Position numbers and translations under genes: made by a program. Below, in pieces: positions 35,672 through 46,396 of a DNA stretch of 64,000 bases. Source of the DNA: Entomortierella parvispora (Eukaryota > Mortierellomycota > Mortierellomycetes > Mortierellales > Mortierellaceae); contig OY752140.1 of the NCBI GenBank assembly GCA_963573315.1, positions 62,001 through 126,000 on the forward strand, given 5' to 3'. The notes beneath the pieces were generated by a model, which ran no database searches, was not told where the DNA came from, and saw nothing but the letters and a program-made list of their open reading frames with translations. Positions within the stretch are counted from its first letter, which is position 1. Every line of letters starts with the position of its first letter.

Positions 35672-36330
35672 TTAGGATACACAGATACACTCTCTTTGGG
35701 GTTTTCGGGTCTTCCCATGGGTAGTTGTACTGTAGTCCGCATCCCGAGGCTGGAGATACTGAGGGCGCTTTTGATTCCAAAGATGTGCTTGCACGACTTT
35801 GCAGTTGTTATGACCCGCCATTACATTCCTGTGCATGAACACTTTGCAAGTCGAACAATACAGTCGCCTGAGGTCAACCTGTTCAACGAAATCTTCACAG
35901 ATTGGACAGCGCTGGGAGGTATAGTACTCGTTCACCCCCACGAGGATATATTCAAGCGATCGTGCCTTAACAATGGAGGGACGATAGATTGTTAGAAATG
36001 GATATCTTGGAATCTCTACCAAAAAGTTACAATTGCGATATCTACCTGCTGCATAACATATTTCTGGAAGGTACCATGAAGCGAAGATAGTCTCATAGTT
36101 GATGAAAACTGTCCAGGACCAATCCCGATAACGACTTTGTTACTGTCGTCCCTCTTGGCGCCCAATTGTCCTCCAACAAGTTGCAAAAGGCGGTTGGCGA
36201 CCATCCGATACTCTTCTTGTCTAGCCTTCTGAGCCCTCAGAAACATGGAGCTGGAAGTGCAGGGGCTGAATACCTCCCAAGCAGGACAACGCTGCCAAAA
36301 TGATCTATTGGGTCAAACGAAAGTGACAGG
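35672..36330 (-). pseudogene. Fanzor (eukaryotic TnpB-like) C-terminal relic
   Basis: Minus-strand coding remains of a Fanzor/TnpB-type RNA-guided nuclease gene, carried in fungi by mobile elements. Two segments join in phase across an 80-nt intron (36045-35966). The first reads RSFWQRCP..., then ANRLLQLVGGQLGAKRDD and VVIGIGPGQFSSTMRLSS (core RuvC-II region). The second reads ARSLEYILVGVNEYYTSQRC, then PICEDF and LYCSTCKVFMHRNVMAGHNN. The CPxC...CxxC zinc ribbon followed by HRxVMAGHN is the family's RuvC-III signature. The catalytic Asp of that motif is Asn here (HRN instead of HRD). A TGA precedes the first segment and no N-terminal or RuvC-I part was found, so the copy is truncated and dead. 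The tail CKVVQAHLWNQKRPQYLQP looks like fungal members as I remember them. Confidence 0.72.
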
Positions 36331-36479
36331 TATCACTGTCAATTGACAACTTGACAATTGTGTTTGAACGAAACGAACATAAAAGCAAATTTGAGCAGGC
36401 TATCAGCGATTTGCAGCGCTGAAAACGCGGTTCCCAGGAGAGACGTAATTCTAGCGCTGAATGCATGGAGCCGTGTGGG

Positions 36480-37100
36480 GAGGAGAAAGGAGGACTAGGA
36501 TTACCTGGATTGATAGTTATTCTGAGCTATAAGTGAGTTGAGTTGTTGGTGGGCCAAGGCCACTCCAGCAGCCACGGTGATCCTGGCGTCGTCGAACATG
36601 GCGGCCCAGTGCAGGCGCCAGATGGAGAGCAAGATGGCAGCGATGATCTGTGTGGGGCGAATATTGTATTCTGGCCGGGTCGAAAGAGGCGGGTTCTGAG
36701 AGAGGTGAGAGAGCTCAATTCGTCGTCAGTCCAAGTGAACTTGTTGGTGTACGCCTGCAAGATCGTGACCTATATCTGGCGCTTGGTCGGGCACAAGAAG
36801 AGAAAGTGTAGTTGGTCTTCTCTGAGGTGTTGACAATGGACGCAAACATCTGAAATAGGAGCCCTATTAGGTCCTGTCCAGAGTCGACGTCTGAGGGCTC
36901 CAGTTGGGAGTTTGCTGTGAATAGCCCGCCACCATATTGTGCGTGCCTTGTGGGGTATGATACACTTCTAGAATCGGGCCCATTGAGCCGGTGTTCCATG
37001 TCTTTGGTCAACCGTGGGGGATGTTTGGAGCAATAGTCGGATCTTTTTGGAGTTGGCAGTGAGGAGTGTCGGAGGAGCTCCTTGCTGACCAGTGTCCAGT
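36480..37100 (-). pseudogene. LINE-type reverse transcriptase C-terminal relic
   Basis: Read on the minus strand in stitched frames, this gives the C-terminal zinc-knuckle region of a non-LTR retrotransposon polymerase. Segments are ARTIWWRAIHSKLPTGALRR, then VCVHCQHLREDQLHFLFLCP, TKRQI followed by a TAG where Trp is usual, and VTILQAYTNKFTWTDDELSS. The fragment ends IIAAILLSIWRLHWAAMFDD and LAHQQLNSLI. The order W..I..KLPT, C..C....E..HFLF.CP, then W, is typical of zf-RVT. Several frame changes and at least one stop show decay. No poly(A) or target-site duplication was identified. It lies head to tail with the Fanzor relic. Confidence 0.6.
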
Positions 37101-37221
37101 GGAATTTCCAAAATGCTCATTTGTCTTTTCAATTCATTATTGACCACTCTTCACCGGCTCATTATTTCCTTTCATTCTTCCCTGCAGCGCTTCTTCCCTC
37201 ATTATACAGCATACCGCTTCC

Positions 37222-37434
37222 ATGCTTCGTCAAACTACGACCAGCCATCCTTTAACTCTACTCTGTCTTGTTCTTGGGGAATCGGACCCATTCCCTGTTG
37301 AAATTGAGTGTACAAAGTCAGTTGGTGACCTCAAGGATGAAATCAAGCTCAAAAAGACACCTTATTTTGACAATGTCGCGGCAGATAAGCAAACACTTTC
37401 TCGAGTCTCGATTGTTATTCACGTAATCGGGTAG
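37222..37434 (+). pseudogene. Crinkler (CRN) N-terminal domain fragment
   Basis: A 70-codon frame starting at ATG 37222 matches the ubiquitin-like header of Crinkler-type proteins: LTLLCLVLGESDPFPVEIEC, then KSVGDLKDEIKLKKTPYFDN and ADKQTLSRVSI. In the family the header is LFCLVdGe...FPVeI...K.VGDLKdlIK...F...dADkLtLWrVSI. Here the conserved LW is LS, and the frame ends six residues after VSI, where the linker and C-terminal effector domain should follow. It is a truncated copy or a stand-alone header. Crinklers are intracellular effector-like proteins found in oomycetes and in early-diverging fungi. No downstream C-terminal domain was recognised before the next gene. Confidence 0.7.
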
Positions 37435-37542
37435 ACGAACATTATTTACACGTTGAAACGTGGACCAAGTGATCTTTATTGTGGTCTGCAGTTGGCTTAA
37501 GTGCTTGCAGAGCCATTTGTCGTGTAGGTACGTTAACAGTTT

Positions 37543-37842
37543 CTACGAGTGTTCGTCAACTATTATAATATTGTTTGGGCCATTGGTCATAACTACTCGA
37601 TCTAGGGGAACTCTTTGATCATCTTTCCGTATGCCGCACAATTTCCTCCCCAATAACCCAAAAGTTATTTGAATAGAATAATTCCGCGTCACGATATTGG
37701 CCGAATGTGTTCCCATAAAGAAGCCATTCTCTTCGACCAGTTCGCCGCCATCAATGCTTGAAAGGCATTTGTAGGTGCCGCTATATCGTCCGCCGCATAG
37801 GCCATACTCCTCTTGGGTCATGTTGACAATAACAATCTTCAT
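37543..37842 (-). CDS. Hypothetical small protein, 99 aa
   Basis: I do not recognise this family. The frame starts at ATG 37842 (MKIVIVNMTQEEYGLCGGRY) and ends NNIIIVDEHS. Composition looks coding: no low complexity, balanced charge, two Cys in the first half and one later. A canonical intron lies directly upstream (donor CATC|GTAAGT at 37936, acceptor TTACCAG at 37861-37860, 77 nt), which supports a transcript with a spliced 5' UTR reaching into or past the inverted repeat at 38057-38336. No signal peptide or transmembrane segment. The short beta-rich sequence could be a lectin-like or cystatin-like fold, but that is a guess. Confidence 0.45.
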   Translation of the reverse strand: MKIVIVNMTQEEYGLCGGRYSGTYKCLSSIDGGELVEENGFFMGTHSANIVTRNYSIQITFGLLGRKLCGIRKDDQRVPLDRVVMTNGPNNIIIVDEHS

Positions 37843-38056
37843 TTTAAATAAACCGATTCCTGGTAAAATAAGATAGGACGGGATTACGATCAGAAAACCA
37901 GGAATGTGTGGAAACATGTGTGATTAGAAAACTTACGATGGATTTTCAGCTGTCCGTGAAGTTTGTGGTTTACGTTCAAAATTTGAGGTGAAGGAACCGA
38001 TGCGAAAAATAGAGTGGGAAAGAAAATAAGATCTTAAAAGGCTGGATGGGATTGGG

Positions 38057-38336
38057 AAATGTCTATTTGTCATCCGGTCCGACAGCCCCTTCCTTGTCGT
38101 CCTATTCTCTTGTTTATCGTCCAATGCTCTCTTGTGTATCGTCTGGATTTCTGCACCGCGCCCTGGTCATTCACCGCAGAATGCCTCGTTTGGAGATGTG
38201 TCTATAGGATCAGGCAAAGTGCGCGACAAGGGCGCGGTGCAGAAATCCAGACGATACACAAGAGAGCATTGGACGATAAACAAGAGAATAGGACGACAAG
38301 GAAGGGGCTGTCGGACCGGACGACAAATAGACATTT
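38057..38336. repeat. Near-perfect 108-bp inverted repeat, 64-bp loop
   Basis: Arms 38057-38164 and 38229-38336 are reverse complements over 108 bp with one mismatch (TCATCC against TCGTCC). The spacer is 38165-38228. The arm is a diverse sequence (starts AAATGTCTATTTGTC, ends CACCGCGCCCT), not a simple repeat. It lies just upstream of the small minus-strand gene. Confidence 0.9.
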
Positions 38337-38597
38337 TCGTGTTCAAGCTCACCTTGTTCACCTGATGTTGCGATTTTAAGATCGCGCTTATCACGCTCGT
38401 GAGAAATTTCAGGGGTTGCGAACGACAGGTCCTGGGAAAGAAGATAAGGTGACACTCTGGACAGCAAACCAGATGACAGCTCTCCTGGCTCCTCGGTGAC
38501 GTGACGGAATTTTTTTCAAGCCCCCCCCCCTGTCGCCAGCGCTGCGTCGCGTGGGTTCCATTTGTAGGTTCATTTTATTATGCTGCTGGTCCTTTGT

Positions 38598-40476
38598 CTA
38601 TTCAACCTCAGCATCCTGCATTCTTGCCAGGTACTCCTGGATGAATGCGCTGTCTTGGAGGCACTTTGCTTGCGCCTCACCCAAGTAATTGCCGATCTGG
38701 ATCAGTGTAGACATTTCTTCCGTGCGATACGCCTTCATGAGCGATACCAGGCAAAACACTTGAGCCTCCACCTTGAGTTCTTCACCCGTGGCGAGCTGTT
38801 CCCGGTCCCGATCCTGTTCACACTGTGGCTGACTTGGTGCAGGGTCGTCTGCAATGCTGGTACCGGCCATTCGAGCGGCGATATCAGCACCTTGCTCGGT
38901 ATATTGGTTGTTATCAGAGACGAAATTGGCCGCGCGCACAATCTCAATGTCTTGCACTTTCTGAACCTTGTCCCCCGTTTCCATGATCCTCGATACATAA
39001 TACTCCACCCGACTGCTCACAAGGACGAGTCCTCGAAGGACTAGAACTGGGTATATTTCCATTGCGGGTATCATCGCCTCAAAATCTTGCCGTGATTCAG
39101 CCTTGACTTCATTTATCGTCATGATAAGGCGTCCCAGCGTATCTTCGCCATCCAAACTCATCTCTTCTGTATCCTCGCTATCGTCTGGGATCTCATGAGG
39201 CGCACATGCTTTGATATCTGGTTCCTCAATGATCGCTCCCAAGCCATCTTCCTCATTAAGGGCATATATCCGTAGCAGAAGCTGAGATTGTGCAGTGATC
39301 CACAAGCCGTCGCATAGTTCTACCAAATCCTCCGGGCCATCCGTATTATCTGTGTATAATGTAATCCTCGGTGGAATCCCCAGCCTCATCAGGGTGTGCG
39401 CCTTGGGCATGTAGTATGGGTCTTCTTCATCCATCGGCATGGCCAAAGTCAGGAATTGTGTTGGATTGTCTTGTAACAGAAATCCATACAAAAACCTATG
39501 ATTTGAAAAAGTGTCAGTATCCTATAGCCCTATAGCGACATTTCCTTTTTTGTTTCTTTTTTCTCCTTGTCAAAATGACAACTTACAACAGCTCTGTGTT
39601 GGGTTTGCTCCCGTACGAAAGAAAGACTTCTCGGTGGGAGCTTGAGGAATTATCGGATGATTGCATCTGGTATTGCAGACCGTTATCTACGACATGGAGA
39701 CCGTCCCTGTCCACTTGCCACCGAATGTTTGCAGTCGAGGCATGGTTGGCAAAGTCCAGGAAAGGCACCATATGCATGTCGTCTGGAATGTCGTCCTGAA
39801 AGTCCACGTCCTCCCATTGGCTTTGAAAGGACAAAACCCTGGACCAGAAGGTGGCGTCGGCCCAGATAAAGTCTGGGAGCGTTGGTGAGACTGGCCAATG
39901 CTCAAAGACGCCCATTTTTCCACTCAGATGCTCAAACTCGCCCTCCAGCTTGGTCCTCTTTGCGCAAACAGAGTCCAGGAGAAGGGTTCCGGCAAGGTAG
40001 CCACGGACAAGCTCGGGTCCCAGCGTCACGGGGGTGGAGACCTCGGGCAGACTGGCAATGTAGGGCCAAAAGACCCTTGACTTTTGTCCAGCGGTGAGTT
40101 CATCTGGGATGGACTGTGCTTCTTTGGGGTCCTGTGTTGCGCAGAGTCGTCCGTAGAGTAAGAAGAGGAGGAGAGCCAGTCGTTCGGTGACCAGATCCGG
40201 ATCCAGGAGAGCAAGGGTCTTGAGAAGGGGAGGGCAGTCCATGGTCAAGACCTTTGAGCGGGAGAGGAGGAGAGCATTGGGCACAAAGAGGAGATCAGGG
40301 TTGTTTTTGCTCTGATTCTGACTCAGCTCGCGATCAGTCGAGAGGAGATTGGCAGCGACAAACAGACCGATGCCCTTGCCCTTGGACTCTTTTGGCACCA
40401 AGTGTGAAACAACGCCATGGCTGGTGGCCCAAGAGCAGAATTCGGTCAATGAGGAGGAGGAGGACGGGGTGGTCAT
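38598..40476 (-). CDS. SET-domain protein lysine methyltransferase (SETD/RKM-like)
   Basis: Probable protein-lysine methyltransferase of the Rubisco-LSMT/SETD3/RKM class, which methylates non-histone targets such as ribosomal proteins or elongation factors. Exons 40476-39587 and 39495-38598 join in phase to give 595 aa. The split SET domain is visible: KGKGIGLFVAANLL (about 33-46), a long helical insert, MVPFLDFANHAS (about 236-247, the NH motif), and FLSYGSKPNTELLFLYGFLL (about 285-304), spanning the splice junction. The C-terminal half has the substrate-binding helical domain with an acidic insert near IPDDSEDTEEMSLDGED. The start ATG is the first in frame and is followed by a Ser run. The specific target is unknown. 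Confidence 0.85.
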
Positions 40477-41300
40477 GTGGAGAGGTTACTCGGATCGGCA
40501 GGAGGAGGGAATGAAAAGAATGAAGAAGAATACGGCAGTGAATGAACAATAAATAAACGAGAGGATGAATGGAATGGACTGGTGCGAGGTCGAGCTGGTT
40601 GACAGGGAAGAGAGAAGGAAGGAGAGGAGGAACGAAGGAGGGAAGCTGTGAAGGAAGGACAGAAGAGAGAGGAAGAGGGAGGAACGGAAAGATGAAAAGG
40701 GCCGTTGTGGGGAACCGGGGATATAAAAATGACGGCATGATTACTCGCACTTTGTCAACTCCCTCTTTCGTTTTCATTCTCCAGACAGACAGGAGAACGA
40801 TCTCTGAGTCTTTGGGAGGAATCCGGATAAAAATGACGGCACGACTAATAATTTATTCTCGATTCTGGACATACAGACAGACACGCGCACACGCCAGACA
40901 GATCCGATCTGCACCCTTCTGCGCCGTGGCGGTGGTCCGTCTCTTTCTCGAAAGAAACAAAGAAAGAAAAAGGGCCTCTGTGACGTGGCGCCTGTTGCAC
41001 GCTGTACGTCCATGCTTTCTCTCTCTCTTCCTCGCTGCTCAACATCCGCCCTCATTCATTCCACTCTCTCATCATCTCTTTTTATTCCTTCTCTTCATCC
41101 CATCCATCTCTCCCATCCTTCCATCCCTCCTCCTTCTCCTTCTTCTCATCCCCTTCCCTCTCTCTCCCACCCTACCCCTCCTCATTCGACTCTCCATCCT
41201 AGCTGCATCCTCGCGTTAGGGACCGGACCATAGACACCCCTGCTCCCTTTCTCTCTCCATCTAATCAGCACCACCTTCCCGCCACCCAAACTTGTCAACC
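40477..41300. other. Divergent promoter region
   Basis: About 820 bp between the SET-protein gene (-) and COPI alpha (+). It has GGAGGAA-type purine runs (40600-40690), a duplicated AAAATGACGGCA segment (40727-40738 and 40829-40840), and CT-rich sequence with CATC repeats next to COPI alpha. No gene is supported. Confidence 0.5.
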
Positions 41301-44300
41301 ATGCAGATGCTAACAAAGGTACCCCACTCGCCGCAACCACCCTCACTGCCTCCACCAGACTGGGCCAACCTCGAAAACAATGCATAATCTGGACTGCAAT
41401 CTCATCCTTCCATCCTTCCATTCTTCCATCTTTTCTGTTCTAGTTCGAGTCAAAGAGCAACAGAGTCAAGGGCATCGCGTTCCATCCCAAGCGCCCCTGG
41501 ATCCTCGCTGCCCTCCACAATGGCTCGGTCCAACTCTGGGATTACCGCATGGGAACCCTCTTGGAGCGCTTTGATGAACACGATGGTAAAATGGCGCATA
41601 CTCCATCAAATCTAGATAAAGGCGCATAATCAACCCACCATGGCCTCTAATCATATTGCTTGCCTGTCTCCCTGTCTTTTCTAGGCCCCGTCCGTGGCAT
41701 CGCCTTCCACCCTTCGCAGCCCCTCTTTGTCTCGGCAGGAGACGACTACAAGATCAAAGTCTGGAACTACAAGACGCGCCGCTGCTTATTTACGTTGACA
41801 GGACATCTGGACTATGTGCGCACCGTGTACTTCCACCACGAATATCCTTGGATCCTCAGTTGCTCAGACGATCAGACTATTCGTATCTGGAACTGGCAGT
41901 CGCGCAACTGCATCGCCATCCTCACAGGACACAACCACTACGTTATGAGTGCTCAGTTCCATCCCAAGGAGGATCTCATCGTGTCTGCGTCCTTGGATCA
42001 GACTGTTCGCGTCTGGGACTTTTCAGGCAGGACTTTACTCCATGTCTGCTCTGTATGATGCACCAAACATTGCTCTCAAATATCTAACCAAAAACCGACT
42101 TGTCCCCTTTTATGAATCTTAGGCTTGAGAAAGAAGAATGCAGCACCTGGATCAGTGTCTTATGACGAAAATGCCCATCGCGCATCTCAACAGGCTGATA
42201 TCTTTGGAAGCACGGACGCAGTTGTCAAATATGTACTCGAGGGCCATGATCGCAGTGTCAACTGGGCGACCTTCCACCCTACCTTGCCCTTGATTGTTTC
42301 TGCCGGTGACGATCGTCAGGTCAAGCTCTGGCGCATGAATGGTACCAACAGCACCTTTGAAGCACAAAGCATTATGACACAGTGTGGACCATGGGTCACA
42401 AGCTTACTAACCAGCTCGACCTACCTTTTTTGGAAAATAGAAACCAAGGCATGGGAGGTTGACACCTGCCGTGGACACACCAACAATGTTTCCTGTACCA
42501 TTTTCCATCAGCGTCAAGAGTTGATTATTTCTGTCGCTGAAGACAAGTGCATCCGCGTTTGGGACATGTCCAAGCGCACAGCTGTCCAGACTTTCCGTCG
42601 CGAGCATGATCGTTTCTGGGCTTTGACCGCCCACCCTGAATTGAACCTTTTTGCGGCTGGTAAGTTCAAATTCTGACTAGGATGACGCTTTTTCAACGGC
42701 CTCACTGTAATCTGAAAAGTAGCCGACACTGACGTACTTCTGCGATCCCCTGTGTTCATTAGGTCATGATAATGGACTGATCGTTTTCAAACTGGAGAGA
42801 GAGCGACCAGCGTATGCTGTTCACCAATCAAACTTGTTCTATGTCAAGGACAAGTACTTGCGTGTATACGACTATGCGACCTCCCAGGATACCGCCGTTC
42901 TGTCTGTCCGCAGAACTGGTTCACAGTTTATTCAGCCCAGGGCCCTCTCTTACAACCCTGCAGAGCGTGCTGTTTTGATCACCTCAACTGTCGACGGTGG
43001 CACTTACGAGCTGTACAGTCTCCCCAAGGATTTCAACGGAGGCGAGGCGCGCGAGCCATCCAACGAAGGAAAGCGTGGAACTGGCAACTCGGCCATTTTT
43101 ATTGCCCGTAACCGATTCGCAGTCTTGGAGAAGGCCAACCAGACCATTACCATCCGCGACTTGCAAAACAACAGCACAAAGTCGTTCAAGACCCCCAGCA
43201 TGGTGAATGAGATCTTTTACGCTGGCACTGGACAGTTGCTTCTCAGCACCCCAACATCGGTCATTCTCTTTGATATTCAGCAGCGCAAGGTTATCTCGGA
43301 AGTGACCACTCCTCCAGTCAAATACGTGGTTTGGTCCGCTGACATGTCGTACATGGCACTGTTGAGCAAGCACACCATCACCATCGCTAACAAATCCTTG
43401 GAGCAGACCTGCCTTATCCACGAGACGATCAGGATTAAGAGTGCCGCCTGGGACGAAAGTGGCATTTTGATCTACTCTACTCTCAACCACATCAAATACG
43501 CTCTTCCTCAGGGGTAAGCTGCAGTATATCAGAAAGTTTCTGGACCACTCGCGTGAATGTTGAATTGTGACTAACCTTGCTTGACATTTCTTTACTAGTG
43601 ACAATGGCATCATTCGCACGCTCGATCAGCCTATCTACCTGACCCGCATCAAGGGAAAGAACGTGTACTGCTTGGATCGCGACGGCAAGACCCGTGCCAT
43701 CGCTATCGACCCCACAGAGTACCGCTTCAAGCAGGCTCTCACTAAGCACAACTATGATGAGGTGTTGCAAATCATCCGCAACTCGAACTTGGTCGGACAA
43801 TCCATCATTGCCTATCTCCAAAAGAAGGGCTACCCAGAAATCGCTCTTCACTTTGTTCGCGAGGACAAGACCCGTTTCGAATTGGCTCTGGAATGTGGCA
43901 ATCTTGAAGTCGGCTTGGAGACTGCCAGAACCATGGACAAGGAGGAATGCTGGGTCAAGCTCGCACAGGAGGCTCTTCGCCAGGGCAATCATCAGATTGT
44001 GGAGATGTGCTATCAGCGCACCAAGAACTTTGACAGACTCTCGTTCTTGTATCTGGCGACTGGCAACACTGACAAGCTGAACAAGATGCTCAAGATCGCC
44101 GAGTTGCGTGGCGACGCCATGTCTCGTTTCCACAACTCTCTTTTCTTGGGCAATGTCGAGGAGCGTGTCCGCCTGTTGCAGGAAGTGGGTCAGGGTAAGT
44201 CAATACACCTCCTTACTCGCTGTTTATTTCTGTTTCTACTACGACACTGACAGATACTGATATTGACGTTTGAACATGAATATAGCACCATTGGCGTATG

Positions 44301-45955
44301 TCACGGCCAGAACCCATGGCATGCATGAAGTTGCGGAAGAAATCCTGGCCACTGCAGGACTCACTATTGAGGACGTTGCCGACCTCCCAACCCAGGGCTC
44401 GCTTTTGGTTCCTCCCAGACCTATCATGCGTGTTCACGACTCCAACTGGCCTCAGCTTGCCGTCTCTCGCAGCTACTTTGAGGGCGCATTTACTGGCGAT
44501 ATGGAAGGCGTTGCTGTCCCTGCTCAGCCAACAGCCGCTGCAGCAGAGTCCCAAGAAGATCAATGGGGCATGGATGACGAGTTTAGCATCCCTGCTGTTG
44601 AGCACAAGGGTGCTTCGCTTGCGCCAGTGATGAATGATGCCCTGGACATGGACGGTGATGGTGGATGGGATATGGATGCAGACTTGACAGCAGAGTTGCA
44701 TGCCGCCACTGGAGCTCTTGTTGCCGAGGACACTGGCTTGGTGATCCCAGTTGCAGGACAGAGCGAGGGCGAGATCTGGTGCCAGAACTCGCCTCTTGCT
44801 GCAGACCATGTCGCGGCTGGAGCATTCGAATCTGCCATGCAGGTAAGGCTCCAGCGACCTTTTCATTGGTGCTTCGTGTGCGGTACTCTCATTACGAAAT
44901 GGACCCAATGTTTAACTTGACTTTACCTTGCATCAATAGCTTCTCAACCGTCAAGTCGGCGCTGTTAACTTTGAACCTTTGAAGGATCAGTTCTTGTCCA
45001 TTTTCCAGGCCAGTCGCACCATTTTGACTGCCAATGAGGGTATGCCCTCCATTGTGCTGCCCGTGCGACGCAACCCCAGCGAGACCGACCAGAGACGTGC
45101 CCTTCCCGTGTTGGCCAAGAGCTTCCAGTCTTTGATTGCGAAGGAGTTGCAGGAGGGCTACAAGGCCACCACTGCCAACAAGTTGACCGAAGCATGCACG
45201 TTATTCAGAGGCATCCTGCATTCATTATTGCTTACCGTTGTGACCCAGTCATCAGAAGCGGAGGAGGTATATATTACTGATTACTGTTTCTTGAGAGGCA
45301 CGTTCTTTGTCTAGTCTCTAATTCCTCCTTACTTCTGCCACATAGGTTGTACAATTGATCGGTGTCTGCCGCGAGTATCTTTTGGGTTTGAGTATTGAGT
45401 TGAGTCGCCGAGAATGCCAAAATGACACTTCGCCCGAAGGAATCAAGCGAATGCTGGACCTTGCTGCCTACTTTACCAGCGCCCAGCTGCAGCCAAAGCA
45501 CATGATTATTAGCTTGCGGACGGCCATGACCGCCTGCTACAAGCACAAGAACTTGCTTTCTGCACAAACGTTTGCTCGCCGTCTCTTGGAGCTGGCTCCT
45601 GCTGGCCACCCTACTGTGACCCCTGCTCGTCAGATCCAACAGGTTGCGGAACGAAACCCCCGTGATGAGATCCAGCTGGACTATGATCAGGTATGAATGT
45701 CTAAAATACAGAATCCATTTCGTAGATCAGGATTATGGCAATCACACTGACTCCCTACCTCTTTGTATTTCCTCATAGTTCAACACGTTCGTGGTATGTG
45801 GTATCTCTTACACCCCAATTTACAGAGGATCACCTAGCGTGCAGTGCCCTTACTGCCGCGCTCACTTTAAACCAGAGTTCCAAGGGAACCTGTGCACCAT
45901 CTGCGATATTGCTCAAGTCGGTGGAACTGGCACAGGCTTGGTGGTCATGGCTTAA
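41301..45955 (+). CDS. COP1: Coatomer subunit alpha (COPI alpha)
   Basis: Scaffold subunit of the COPI coat for Golgi-to-ER and intra-Golgi transport; binds dilysine cargo tails through its N-terminal propeller. Eleven exons: 41301-41318, 41444-41585, 41685-42026, 42123-42341, 42441-42659, 42763-43513, 43599-44194, 44286-44842, 44940-45266, 45346-45690 and 45779-45955; 3,693 nt, 1,230 aa, close to the usual length. WD40 repeats fill the N-terminus ([53 protein letters not shown]). A second propeller follows, then the alpha-solenoid ([20 protein letters not shown]). The C-terminal domain begins near the acidic linker and ends in paired CPYC and CTIC motifs and GTGLVVMA. The first exon codes only six residues (MQMLTK). 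Intron 3 has a GC donor. Confidence 0.96.
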
Positions 45956-46396
45956 GAGAACCAATCATCGTCTCCGAATGAAGTCTCAACTAGTAATAAA
46001 CATAATCGAGAAAAAACCTTTTGGTGGCGTGTGACAGGTTTGTCTTTTTTTTCCTTCCAACATGAGACGCGTCTCTTTTTTGGAATGTGGGGGCGCGTGC
46101 GAAGTCCAGTCCCAGAATGGATGCATTCACAGTGGGATCCCCCAAAGACCCCCCACAGACCAATGGGCATCCCCGGAGGTTGTGGTGCCAACGCGCCGAG
46201 ACACGACTCAGATTTTTTTTCTTTGGTTCATCACCCTGCAGAGCTGGAACCCGCCAAATGTGGAGTCGGTCTTTCTTCCCTCGTTTCCCTTCTCTCTCTC
46301 TTCCCCACACTCTTATACAATCTTAAACTCTTTTCATCTCATTCTAGCACTCTTTGTAACGATCTGAACCTTCACTTGCCCACCTTCTTTCTTTCA
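45956..46396. other. COPI alpha 3' UTR and promoter of the next gene
   Basis: About 440 bp. An AATAAA-type signal lies at 45996 (AGTAATAAACATAA), about 40 bp after the COPI alpha stop. The rest is probably promoter for the TM7S3/TM198-like gene, CT-rich close to its start. No gene supported. Confidence 0.5.
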
